From JAOUEA01 sp963810915 (GTDB lineage: Bacteria > Actinomycetota > UBA4738 > HRBIN12), in the NCBI GenBank assembly GCA_963810915.1, contig CAWEPH010000005.1:186001-250000 (forward strand): a DNA stretch of 64,000 nt, read 5' to 3'. Shown in pieces: positions 25,603-33,474 of the stretch. Within the stretch, counting starts at the first letter, position 1. Every line of letters begins with the position of its first letter. Under the pieces are notes generated by a model. The model did no database searches. It saw nothing but the letters and a program-made list of their open reading frames with translations, and was not told the DNA's origin. Both the position numbers and the translations under genes were made by a program.

Positions 25603-26049
25603 ATGACGACCTTGCCCGCCACGATCGACGTCGCCGGCCTCGCCTCCCAGCTCCGGCTCTCCGTCTTCCGCCTCGCGCGCAAGCTCCGTCGCGAGGGCGA
25701 GGCGGGCGTGACGCCCACGCTCCTCGCGGCGCTCTCCACGATCGAGCGCCACGGCCCGCTCACCCCGGGCACGCTCGCGCAACACGAGCAGATCAAGAAG
25801 CCGACCTGCACCCGCGTGATCGCGGATCTCCTGGAGAAGGACTTGATCGAGCGAACGGTCGATCCATCGGACGGACGGGTGGCCTGGATGCAGGTCACCC
25901 CGCTGGGGCGCAAGACGTTGCATCGGGTCAGGTCCCGTCACAACGAGTACCTCGCGAAGCGCATGAAGCGCCTCAACCCCGACGAGCTCGAAACGCTCGA
26001 GCGCGCCGCACGGATCCTGGAGCGGCTCACCGAGGAGGAGGACCGATGA
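25603..26049 (+). CDS. MarR-family transcriptional regulator
   Basis: A 148-residue winged-helix regulator. The recognition region LAQHEQIKKPTCTRVIADLLEKDLI and wing ERTVDPSDGRVAWMQVTPLGRKTL are typical of MarR, with dimerisation helices at both ends. MarR proteins usually repress adjacent export genes and release DNA on binding small molecules. The gene overlaps the following MFS exporter by four bases, so it probably controls its own operon. ATG 25603 is chosen over 25594 because of the spacing to the -10 box. Confidence 0.9.
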   Translation: MTTLPATIDVAGLASQLRLSVFRLARKLRREGEAGVTPTLLAALSTIERHGPLTPGTLAQHEQIKKPTCTRVIADLLEKDLIERTVDPSDGRVAWMQVTPLGRKTLHRVRSRHNEYLAKRMKRLNPDELETLERAARILERLTEEEDR

Positions 26050-27326
26050 GCCCGCGCGCCCGTCTGTACGCTTCGGCGCAGCGCACCTTCCTCTCGCTGC
26101 GCACCTCGCGGAACTTCCGCCTCTACCTGTTCGGGCAGCTCGTCTCGGCCACCGGCACGTGGGTGAACGCGACGGCCACGGCGTGGTTGGTGCTGCAGCT
26201 CACCCACTCCGGGGTGGCGCTGGGCGTGAACGTGGCACTTCTGTTCGTGCCCATCCTCTTCCTCGGGGCCTGGGGCGGAGTGCTCGCCGACCGTCACGAC
26301 AAGCGCCGCATCCTGGTGTGGACGCAAACCTCGTTCGCGCTGAACGCCCTCGCGCTCTTCGTCCTGGTGATCACCGGTGTCGCGCAGCTGTGGATGGTCT
26401 ACGTGCTCTCGCTCCTGGCCGGCGTGGGGACGGCCATCGACAACCCGACGCGCCAGAGCTTCTACATCGAGATGGTGGGGGAGGAGGCGGTCACGAACGC
26501 GGTGAGCCTGAACAGCGCCGCCTTCACCGGCTCGCGGATCCTCGGCCCCGCTCTGGCGGCCGCCCTGATCGCGACCGCGGGCGTCGCCTGGCCGTTCTTG
26601 CTGGACGCCGTCTCCTACGTCGCCGTGATCACGGCGCTCCTGCTCATGCGTCCCGCCGAGTTCCACGTGCAGGCGCGGACGACACGCGAACGCGGGCTCC
26701 TCAAGGCGGGCTTGCAGTACGTGTGGCGGACCGACGAGCTGCGGACGCCCTTGCTCATCATGGCGGGGGTCTTCACCTTCTCGTTCAACTTCGCCGTGCT
26801 GCTGCCCCTGCTCGCCACCGACACCTTCCACGGCAACGCGGGCACGTTCGGGGCACTCTCCGCACTCGCGGGGCTCGGCTCGTTCGTGGGCGCTCTCACG
26901 ATGGCCAACCGCGCCCGCATCCCCACGATGACGAGGCTGGGCGTCTTCGCGACGGCTTCGGGGCTCGCTCTCGTTGCGGTGGGCCTCGCGCCCACCCTCG
27001 GCACGGCCCTGATCGTCATGGTGCCCGTGGGGTTCGCGGTGATGGCGTTCATGATCACCGGCAACACGATGCTGCAACTCGAGTCCAGACCGCAGGCCCG
27101 CGGGCGCGTGATGGCGCTCTACGGGGTGGTCTTCCTGGGCTCCACGCCCATCGGCTCGCCGATCGCCGGATGGGTGGGCCAGTTCCTCGGTCCGCGCGTC
27201 GGGCTTGTCGGCGGCGGAGTGGTCGCCCTCGCCCTCGGTGTGGGACTGCTCGTGCAGCGTCGCCACGCGGCGGCAGTCGCGGCGGACCCTGCATGGGGAT
27301 CGGAGCTTCCCGAAGCTGCCGGGTGA
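26046..27326 (+). CDS. MFS exporter (DHA3/EntS-like)
   Basis: A 426-residue 12-helix transporter. The loop 2-3 motif GVLADRHDKRRIL and the sequence NPTRQSFYIEMVGEEAVTNAVSLNSA between helices are characteristic of the EntS/DHA3 group of drug or siderophore exporters. The start ATG overlaps the marR stop. Export of a toxic or secreted small molecule by proton antiport is the likely role; the substrate is unknown. A long Arg/His-rich opposite-strand frame here is a shadow. Confidence 0.88.
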   Translation: MSPRARLYASAQRTFLSLRTSRNFRLYLFGQLVSATGTWVNATATAWLVLQLTHSGVALGVNVALLFVPILFLGAWGGVLADRHDKRRILVWTQTSFALNALALFVLVITGVAQLWMVYVLSLLAGVGTAIDNPTRQSFYIEMVGEEAVTNAVSLNSAAFTGSRILGPALAAALIATAGVAWPFLLDAVSYVAVITALLLMRPAEFHVQARTTRERGLLKAGLQYVWRTDELRTPLLIMAGVFTFSFNFAVLLPLLATDTFHGNAGTFGALSALAGLGSFVGALTMANRARIPTMTRLGVFATASGLALVAVGLAPTLGTALIVMVPVGFAVMAFMITGNTMLQLESRPQARGRVMALYGVVFLGSTPIGSPIAGWVGQFLGPRVGLVGGGVVALALGVGLLVQRRHAAAVAADPAWGSELPEAAG

Positions 27327-27505
27327 CGGCGGTGACGGGACCGAGGGGGAACCGTCAGCGCGCACGGGGAGGGGGAGAAAGGTGCTCGCCGCCACCCGGC
27401 GTCGGGTCTTCGGTTGTGCGTCGGTCTCAACAGTCCGACGCTCGCCGGGGTTTCCGGTCGGGGGATGCCCATCCCTCGTCCGTCGACCCGGACGTCCTCA
27501 AGTGC

Positions 27506-27667
27506 TCAGGCGCTCAGGCGCGGCCTCGGCTCCCAGGTGATCACACCGTCGCGCGGCTCCTTCCCGAAGGCGAGGAGCGACGCGTACCAGCTCGGTTCGT
27601 AGGCGATCTCCTCGCACAGATCACACTCGCTGTCCATGCAGGTCTTGTGCCCGGGATGATCACCCAT
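27506..27667 (-). CDS. Small CxxC protein, paralogue B
   Basis: A 53-residue protein beginning MGDHPGHKTC, with CDLC near residue 16 followed by EEIAYEPSWYASLL. It shares the CxxC plus AYEPxWYxSL block with the protein at 24540. Here extra His and Cys residues upstream (H4, H7, C10) could complete a zinc site. The start is placed at ATG 27667 behind a GAGGGA ribosome site. It converges on the MFS gene. The function is unknown. Confidence 0.55.
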   Translation of the reverse strand: MGDHPGHKTCMDSECDLCEEIAYEPSWYASLLAFGKEPRDGVITWEPRPRLSA

Positions 27668-27760
27668 CGCATGTCCCTCGATCCGTCGGGAGCCCCTCTT
27701 GTGAAGCTCGCTCAGGATGCGCCCTGTGGCTACGTAGGTCGATACCCGTTGGCAGTCAAA

Positions 27761-27792
27761 CCTAGCTACCAAGAGCTAAGTAAGTAGAGCTA
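27761..27792. promoter_or_regulatory. AT-rich repeat region upstream of CxxC paralogue B
   Basis: AGAGCTA occurs at 27772-27778 and 27786-27792, a 14-base period, next to CTAGCTACC at 27761-27769, in an unusually AT-rich pocket. It resembles an operator cluster and shares a CTAG-type core with the marR promoter region. No regulator is assigned. Confidence 0.3.
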
Positions 27793-27822
27793 CGTACGTG
27801 TCCCGCGTGTAGGGGATAGCGG

Positions 27823-29292
27823 TCAGCTGTCGTCGATCTCGCGATCGATCGTCCAGTCGCCATCGGGCTCCGGGCGACTCACGTCGAGTTTCGTGCCGTC
27901 CTTCAGGGAAAGCCGGAACGTGCGTGTGCGCACCCCGTCTCGCTCGACCAGAGCTGTGCGCTCGACGTCAACGGACTCCTCCACCCCTCCCCACTGGATC
28001 GTGCGCGGCCATTCCTCGCCTACCGCGCCGGCGTAGAACCGCAACCGGATCTCGGGCGCCCGCCGCAACCACAGCGGGAGCACCGGCGCCCAGAGCAGGA
28101 ACACGACCGCGACACAGGCCGCCGCCCCGCGCACCCCCACCGCGGGCAGCAACCCGATCGCGAGCACAGCAGCCAGCAGGCGCGCCAGGTTGTACGCCAC
28201 GTCGTACACGGCGAAGACGCGTCCCCGCAGGCCGTCGGGAACCGCCTCCTGCACCATCGTGTCGATCGGGACCTTCTTCCAGGCGAAGGAGAGGCCTACG
28301 ACGAAGCTCGCCACGAGGACAGTCCACCGGTTCAGGAAGAGCGCCACCCCCAACAGCGCCACGCCGCCCAGGACGAAGGACCAGGCGACGATGCGGGGAC
28401 GCGAGAACCGGCCGTCGAGGCGCGCGACCGTGAGGAGGCCCAGGAAGACGCCGACGCCGCCTGCCCCGATCAGCCACGAGAACGAGCCCACCCCCTCGCC
28501 GAAGCGCTGACGGAACACGACGAGCGCGAGCACGAGCACCAACCCCTGGCCCATCTGGTCCACGGAGATCGTGGTGATGGGTCCGATCGCACGTGGGGTC
28601 CCCACGATGTGGCGGATCCCGTCGACGAACTCCACGCCGACCCGTCGGAGCTGGTGGCGCAAGAGCTCGGGCGCTTCCGGAAGCATGTGCGGGCGGAGGT
28701 CGCGGCGGATCCGTGAGGCGACGACCGAGGTCACGATCCACGCGATCGCGGCGGTCGTGACGATCGCGCCGTTGCCCCAAGCGTCGGCCGCGAGCCCACC
28801 GGTGAACACGCCGACGAGGAGGGCCACGGTGCCGCCCACGGTCGCGACGGAGTTCGCGGCCAGGAGATCCTCCAACGGCACGAGGCGCGGGACGACTGCC
28901 TGGGCGGTGGCGAGGAAGAAGCGGTTCACGGAGGTGACCCAGAGCGCCGCACCGTAGAAGAGGACGGCGTGCCGATCGGGGTTGAGCAAGATCAGGAACA
29001 CGGGGGCGGCGCGCAGCAGGGGGGCGATCACCATGATCTTCCGCCGCGACCATCGGTCGATGAACACGCCGGTGAAGGGGCCCACCAGCGAGAACGGCAC
29101 CACCACGATGGCCGAGGCGGTGGCGAAGCCCGCGGCGGTCGTCTGCTTCTCGGGGGAGAAGGCGATCGAGGCCACCAGCGCCGCCTGGATGAATCCGTCC
29201 GCCGTCTGGCTGACGAGGCGCATCCCGAACAGTCGTCGGAAGTCGGCGTGGCGCAGGGCATCGCGCGCGCGTCCGATCCTCGGCTCGGCCAT
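27823..29292 (-). CDS. MFS transporter with C-terminal soluble extension
   Basis: A 489-residue transporter with 12 predicted helices in the first 415 residues, then a soluble tail of about 70 residues ending in acidic repeats of Asp and Glu. The FIDRWSRRKIMV loop and the NSVATVGGTVALLVGVFTGG region match the DHA3-like macrolide/siderophore exporter group. The tail is unusual for the family and may be a small beta-rich regulatory domain. ATG 29292 is chosen because TACGAT lies seven bases upstream. Confidence 0.82.
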   Translation of the reverse strand: MAEPRIGRARDALRHADFRRLFGMRLVSQTADGFIQAALVASIAFSPEKQTTAAGFATASAIVVVPFSLVGPFTGVFIDRWSRRKIMVIAPLLRAAPVFLILLNPDRHAVLFYGAALWVTSVNRFFLATAQAVVPRLVPLEDLLAANSVATVGGTVALLVGVFTGGLAADAWGNGAIVTTAAIAWIVTSVVASRIRRDLRPHMLPEAPELLRHQLRRVGVEFVDGIRHIVGTPRAIGPITTISVDQMGQGLVLVLALVVFRQRFGEGVGSFSWLIGAGGVGVFLGLLTVARLDGRFSRPRIVAWSFVLGGVALLGVALFLNRWTVLVASFVVGLSFAWKKVPIDTMVQEAVPDGLRGRVFAVYDVAYNLARLLAAVLAIGLLPAVGVRGAAACVAVVFLLWAPVLPLWLRRAPEIRLRFYAGAVGEEWPRTIQWGGVEESVDVERTALVERDGVRTRTFRLSLKDGTKLDVSRPEPDGDWTIDREIDDS

Positions 29293-29299
29293 GGTCGGC

Positions 29300-29305
29300 A
29301 TCGTA
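29300..29305 (-). promoter_or_regulatory. -10 box of leaderless promoter (MFS gene)
   Basis: TACGAT on the minus strand lies seven bases before ATG 29292. Confidence 0.5.
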
Positions 29306-29392
29306 CGGCGGCGATGGGCACCCTCCCGCACTCCCTAACGGGTGCCCCCTGGGTACAGTGGCGAGGCACCGCCCGCGCTCGAGGAGGATCCG

Positions 29393-30166
29393 ATGGCCCG
29401 GTTCAAGGTCGGCGTCCAGCTCCACCCGCAGCACACCTCGACCGACGATCTCCGCCGCGCCTGGCGGGACGCCGACGCGATGGGCGTCGACAGCCTCTGG
29501 GTCTGGGATCACTTCTATCCCCTCTACGGCGACCCGAACGGAGCCCACTTCGAGGGATGGACGCTGCTGGCTGCCATGGCCGTCGAGACCCGCGTCGCCC
29601 ACTTCGGGGCGATGGTGACCTGCAACTCCTACCGCAATCCCGAGCTGCTCGCCGACATGGCCCGCACGATCGATCACCTCTCCGGGGGACGGATGGTCCT
29701 GGGGATCGGGGCGGGATGGTTCCAGCGCGACTACGACGAGTACGGCTACCCGTTCGGCACCGCGATCGACCGCCTGCATGCGCTGCGGGACGCGCTCCCG
29801 CGCATCGAGGCGCGACTGGGCAAGCTCAACCCGCCGCCGGTCCAGGATCCGCTCCCCATCCTCATCGGCGGGGGCGGCGAGAAGGTCACGTTGAAGATCG
29901 TGGCGGAGCGCGCCCAGCTCTGGAACGGATTCGGGCCTCCCGCGCGCTACGCGCACAAGAACGCGGTGCTCTCGCGGTGGTGCGAGGAGCTCGGCCGCGA
30001 TCCCGGGGAGATCGAGCGCACCGTCCTCATCGAGGTGGAGGAGGTCGAGGGTGCCGAGGACTTCCTCGACGCCGGCGCCGATCACCTGATCGTGGAGATC
30101 GGGACCGACGGCGGGAAGCCGTTCGATCTCTCTCCGGTGCAGCGGCTGCTCGACGCGCGCGGATAG
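29393..30166 (+). CDS. LLM-class (probably F420-dependent) oxidoreductase
   Basis: A 257-residue luciferase-like monooxygenase-fold enzyme. The TIM-barrel start FKVGVQLHPQHTS, the SLWVWDHFYPLYGDP segment and the cofactor-binding GGRMVLGIGAGWFQRDYDEYG block are characteristic of actinobacterial F420-dependent members. The substrate is unknown. ATG 29393 follows a GAGGAGG ribosome site about five bases upstream, and TACAGT at about 29356 may be the -10. Confidence 0.85.
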   Translation: MARFKVGVQLHPQHTSTDDLRRAWRDADAMGVDSLWVWDHFYPLYGDPNGAHFEGWTLLAAMAVETRVAHFGAMVTCNSYRNPELLADMARTIDHLSGGRMVLGIGAGWFQRDYDEYGYPFGTAIDRLHALRDALPRIEARLGKLNPPPVQDPLPILIGGGGEKVTLKIVAERAQLWNGFGPPARYAHKNAVLSRWCEELGRDPGEIERTVLIEVEEVEGAEDFLDAGADHLIVEIGTDGGKPFDLSPVQRLLDARG

Positions 30167-30218
30167 CGGGGGCGGATCCGGGGTGCGCTGACGAAGGTCG
30201 GCTGCCGATACCTCCGAC

Positions 30219-30833
30219 GTGCGTCGCCTATCGATCTGCCTCGTCGCCCTCCTGGCGGCCGTCGCCGTGCCTGCGGGGGCCTCGGCCTCGCCGGCCCACA
30301 TATCGGCGTCGGAGACGCATGTAGGCGCGTTCGAGGAGTACTTCGCGCCCTCATCGCCGCAAGTCCGGCGTGGCGGCACCGTCGTCTTCGACTTCGACAT
30401 CGCGAAGGAGACGCACACGGCCACGGACGACTCGGGACTCGGGCTCTACAACTCCGGTCTGGTCGCCCCCGGGGGGCCCAGCTTCACGTACACCTTCGTG
30501 GCTGCGGGCGTCTATCCGTTCGTCTGCACGGTCCATAGCGGGATGCAGGGGCGGGTGCATGTGCCGATGCGGGTCGCGCCGGGGCGCGGGTCGAAAGGCA
30601 CGACGTTCAAGGTGGTGTGGGCGTCCGTCGCCGCGTCCGCAGGGCACGCCTACGACGTGCAGATCCGGCGGCCCGGGCAGCGGTGGGGCTCGTTCCAGAG
30701 CCTGACCGCCATCGCCTCCACCTCGTTCACCCCACACGCGCGCGGGACCTTCCGGTTCCGGGCGCGCCTGCACGACACGATGGCGGACACGACCTCGGAT
30801 TGGTCCGATCCCGTCTACCTCGACGTCGTCTAG
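30219..30833 (+). CDS. Secreted cupredoxin-domain protein
   Basis: A 204-residue exported protein: signal peptide (about residues 1-24), then a plastocyanin-like cupredoxin domain. Type 1 copper ligands are visible as His in KETHTATD and the CxxHxxM cluster in FVCTVHSGMQG. The last 80 residues form a separate beta-sandwich-like part, possibly FnIII-like. It probably carries electrons outside the membrane or handles copper. The gene stands alone, followed by a strong terminator. Confidence 0.82.
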   Translation: MRRLSICLVALLAAVAVPAGASASPAHISASETHVGAFEEYFAPSSPQVRRGGTVVFDFDIAKETHTATDDSGLGLYNSGLVAPGGPSFTYTFVAAGVYPFVCTVHSGMQGRVHVPMRVAPGRGSKGTTFKVVWASVAASAGHAYDVQIRRPGQRWGSFQSLTAIASTSFTPHARGTFRFRARLHDTMADTTSDWSDPVYLDVV

Positions 30834-30860
30834 AGGAGACCGCTCCCCCCGGGAAGCGGT

Positions 30861-30887
30861 GAGGCCGGGCCCTTCGGGCCCGGCCTC
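30861..30887. terminator. Bidirectional terminator between cupredoxin and ino1
   Basis: A perfect 12-bp stem (30861-30872 with 30876-30887) with a TTC loop lies between two convergent genes; a T-containing GTTCGTTCG tail follows on the plus strand. Confidence 0.8.
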
Positions 30888-30911
30888 GTTCGTTCGCGAC
30901 GCCGCAGGTCG

Positions 30912-32060
30912 CTAGGCACTGGTCGATTGCCGTACTGACGTGGAGCGTGGCGCGCGTTCCAGCACGATCGTCCAGTCGATGTGATCCTCCGGCGCGCCGA
31001 CGATGAAGGCCTCGGTGTTCTCGTGGGCCTGTTCGTCGGAGAACTGCACGGGCGGAGACTTCATGAAGTAGCTCGACGGGGCGATCAACGGACCGCCGAT
31101 GCCGCGGTCGAGCGCGAGCTTCGCGCAACGGATCGCGTCGATCACGATACCGGCCGAGTTGGGTGAGTCCCAGACCTCGAGCTTCATCTCGATCGTGAGC
31201 GGCACGTCGCCGAACGAGGTGCCCTCGATGCGGATCTGCGCCCACTTGCGGTCCTCGAGCCACGGCACGTGGTCGCTCGGACCGATGTGGATGTCGTGCT
31301 TGTCGAGTGGCTCTTCCATCTGCGACTGCACGGATTGCGTCTTGGAGATCTTCTTCGATGTCAGGCGCTCGCGCTCCAGCATGTTCATGAAGTCCATGTT
31401 GCCGCCGAAGTTGAGCTGGTACGTGCGGTCGATCTTCACGCCGCGGTCCTCGAAGAGCTTGGTGAGCACGCGGTGCGTGATGGTGGCACCCACTTGCGAC
31501 TTGATGTCGTCGCCGACGATCGGGACGCCGGCGTCCGCGAACTTGCGCGCCCATTCCACGTCGGACGCGATGAACACCGGCAGGCAGTTCACGAATGCGA
31601 CCTTGGCGTCGATCGCGCACTGCGCGTAGTAACGCGCGGCCTGCTCGGAGCCCACGGGGAGGTAGCAGACCATGACGTCGGCGCGGGCGTCGCGCAGCAC
31701 CTGCGTGACGTCGGCTTCGGGGCGGTCAGACTCCGTGACGACCTCGCGGTAGTAGGTGCCGAGCCCGTCGAGCGTGCGGCCCTTCTGGACGATGACGCCC
31801 GTGGGCGGCACGTCGGCGAAGCGGATCGTGTTGTTGGGCTCCGTGTAGATGGCCTCGGCCACGTCCTTGCCGACCTTGTCCGCATCGACGTCGAACGCGG
31901 CAACGATCTCCACGTCGTTCACGTGATACCCGCCGAGCTCGACGTGCATCAGACCGGGCACCCGTTCGGTGGGCGCGGCGTCCTTGTAGTACTCCAGGCC
32001 TTGCACGAGCGACGAGGCGCAGTTGCCCACGCCCACGATCGCGAGACGAACCTTACTCAT
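30912..32060 (-). CDS. ino1: myo-Inositol-1-phosphate synthase
   Basis: A 382-residue NAD-dependent synthase that cyclises glucose 6-phosphate, the first step to inositol, phosphatidylinositol and mycothiol in actinobacteria. The N-terminal VGVGNCASSLVQGLEYY, the central VNCLPVFIASD and GDDIKSQVGATITHR blocks and the QLNFGGNMDFMNM motif identify it. The start follows an AAAGGAG site and overlaps padR by four bases. The same PadR-Ino1 neighbourhood occurs in mycobacteria (Rv0047c-Rv0046c). Confidence 0.95.
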   Translation of the reverse strand: MSKVRLAIVGVGNCASSLVQGLEYYKDAAPTERVPGLMHVELGGYHVNDVEIVAAFDVDADKVGKDVAEAIYTEPNNTIRFADVPPTGVIVQKGRTLDGLGTYYREVVTESDRPEADVTQVLRDARADVMVCYLPVGSEQAARYYAQCAIDAKVAFVNCLPVFIASDVEWARKFADAGVPIVGDDIKSQVGATITHRVLTKLFEDRGVKIDRTYQLNFGGNMDFMNMLERERLTSKKISKTQSVQSQMEEPLDKHDIHIGPSDHVPWLEDRKWAQIRIEGTSFGDVPLTIEMKLEVWDSPNSAGIVIDAIRCAKLALDRGIGGPLIAPSSYFMKSPPVQFSDEQAHENTEAFIVGAPEDHIDWTIVLERAPRSTSVRQSTSA

Positions 32061-32647
32061 GTTGTGTGCTCCTTTCGGCGGAGCGCCGCGGCACGACGCT
32101 CCGAACCCCCTCCGGTGGTTCCCCCGTTGCGGCTGCGCTCAGCCTGGATCAGGCCGTCCACCCACGCGAGGTCGGACTCGACGTCCGCACGACCGTGCTC
32201 CATGAGCGACAGCGTGTAGTCGTCGACCCGCGCGCGGGTGCCGCGCAGCGAATCGGTGATGCTGTTCAGTCGGTTCTCCAGGTACGCGCGCCGCCGTTCG
32301 AGCAGACGCAGCCTGGTCTCCGGCGGCAGATAGCGGAAGAAGGCCAGCCGGACGCGGAAGCGCTGGTCCTCGGACTGGTTGTCGTGCGGCGCCTCCTGCA
32401 GCAGCTGGAGGAACGTCTCCTCCCCCTTCTCGGTGATGCGGTAGACCTGCTTTCGCCGACCGACCGTCGTCTCCTCGCTGGCCACGGCCTCCACCTCGCC
32501 GGCGCGCTCGAGGCGCCGCAGCGTGGGATAGAGCGAGCCGTAGGAGACCCGCCAGAAGCCGCCGAGCGACTCGCCGAGCTCCCTGGAGAGCTGGTAGCCG
32601 TGCATCGGCTGCTCTTTGAGCAGGCCCAGGATCGCGAGTTCGAGCAC
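32057..32647 (-). CDS. PadR-family transcriptional regulator
   Basis: A 196-residue regulator. The N-terminal winged helix (LELAILGLLKEQPMHGYQL, then GSLYPTLRRLERAG) defines the PadR group, followed by a helical Vir-type dimerisation domain of about 90 residues. It begins with GTG, overlaps ino1 by four bases, and is preceded by a clear ATAT-type palindrome, so autoregulated control of inositol synthesis is likely. The ligand is unknown. Confidence 0.92.
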   Translation of the reverse strand: MLELAILGLLKEQPMHGYQLSRELGESLGGFWRVSYGSLYPTLRRLERAGEVEAVASEETTVGRRKQVYRITEKGEETFLQLLQEAPHDNQSEDQRFRVRLAFFRYLPPETRLRLLERRRAYLENRLNSITDSLRGTRARVDDYTLSLMEHGRADVESDLAWVDGLIQAERSRNGGTTGGGSERRAAALRRKEHTT

Positions 32648-32672
32648 GTGTGGGATCCTCCCTCGACGTTGC

Positions 32673-32711
32673 GAAGCGATATATCGAGTGCATATATCGC
32701 TTCGATATATC
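32673..32711. promoter_or_regulatory. PadR operator of the padR-ino1 operon
   Basis: A perfect 12-bp inverted repeat, GAAGCGATATAT (32673-32684) and its complement (32692-32703), has a seven-base spacer; a further CGATATATC copy sits at 32703-32711. ATAT-centred palindromes are typical PadR sites. This AT island lies 26 bases before the GTG start and would cover the promoter. Confidence 0.8.
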
Positions 32712-32789
32712 TACCTCTGGTTCGCCGCGGTGTCAACCGTGGATCCGAGCGCAGGGACCACCGAGAACCGGCAAGATGAGGCCTGGGAG

Positions 32790-33009
32790 GTGACCGGGGA
32801 TCCAGCGCCGCACGATCAGACTGCCGAAGGACCTGCACGCCTCGCTGCGAGCGCTCGCGTACGTGACCGATGATGACGAGCGCCGCCTGGCGGTCCGCGC
32901 CGTGGAGGCCTACCTGGACGGGGAGGGCCACGATGCCGCGGTGAGGGGCTTCGGCGAGCGCGCTCGTGCCGAACACCGGGTGGCGCTCGATCGACTCCAC
33001 GACCCCTGA
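32790..33009 (+). CDS. Ribbon-helix-helix antitoxin-like small protein (probable indel near start)
   Basis: A 70-residue protein that reads RRTIRLPKDLHASLRALAYVTD, a ribbon-helix-helix start like those of Arc/CopG antitoxins, followed by a helical tail. No normal start codon exists in the frame upstream of GTG 32863, but removing one G from the GGGG at 32796-32799 gives GTG 32790 as start with about 72 residues. Its stop is two bases before the Doc-like gene, so the two form an operon in antitoxin-toxin order. Confidence 0.5.
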
Positions 33010-33011
33010 GC

Positions 33012-33437
33012 GTGAACGTCCGCTACCTCACCCCCCGTGATCTGATCGCACTGGCCGAGCTGGAGCTCGGAGACGATCTCAAGATCGATGAGGACGCCCT
33101 CTACGAGGCTGCCGCCGTCCCCGCGCGCAGCGAGCACGGCCACGACGCCTTCCCCGGCATCCCCGTGAAAGCCGCCGTGCTCATGACCGAGCTGATGCGC
33201 CGCACCCCCTTCGGCGGGGGGAACGCCCGCGTCGCGCTCCTGGCGGCCCTGGTCTTCCTGAACATCAACGGCCTCGACGTCGCGGCCTCGGAGAGCGACC
33301 TAGCCGAGCTCGCGCAGCTCGCCGGCCGCGGCAACCTGTCGCTCATGATGGTGGCCGCCGGGTTCGAGTCGATCGTGGTGCCCCTGGGGTTCCCCGGCTC
33401 GGACTTGAGCGATGAGGACGAGGATCCGCCGGACTAG
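33012..33437 (+). CDS. Doc/Fic-fold protein with degenerate catalytic motif
   Basis: A 141-residue protein resembling death-on-curing (Doc) toxins: the YLTPRDLIALAELELGD start, an alpha-helical core and the C-terminal motif as TPFGGGNARVALLAALVFLNING. Doc kinases phosphorylate EF-Tu through HPFxDGNKR; here the His is Thr, the Asp is Gly and Lys is Ala, while Asn and the last Arg remain. Activity may be lost or altered. It starts with GTG two bases after the RHH gene. Confidence 0.65.
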   Translation: MNVRYLTPRDLIALAELELGDDLKIDEDALYEAAAVPARSEHGHDAFPGIPVKAAVLMTELMRRTPFGGGNARVALLAALVFLNINGLDVAASESDLAELAQLAGRGNLSLMMVAAGFESIVVPLGFPGSDLSDEDEDPPD

Positions 33438-33462
33438 GGGCGGCGTCCTGTCAGCCGGGGGC

Positions 33463-33468
33463 TATCCT
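33463..33468 (+). promoter_or_regulatory. -10 box of leaderless promoter (glycosyltransferase)
   Basis: TATCCT lies six bases before GTG 33475. Confidence 0.6.
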
Positions 33469-33474
33469 CGGGCG

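Noticed and set aside
25938..27395. 485-codon minus-strand open frame opposite the MFS gene
   Set aside because: Arg/His/Glu-rich antisense shadow; the plus-strand transporter has all expected motifs.
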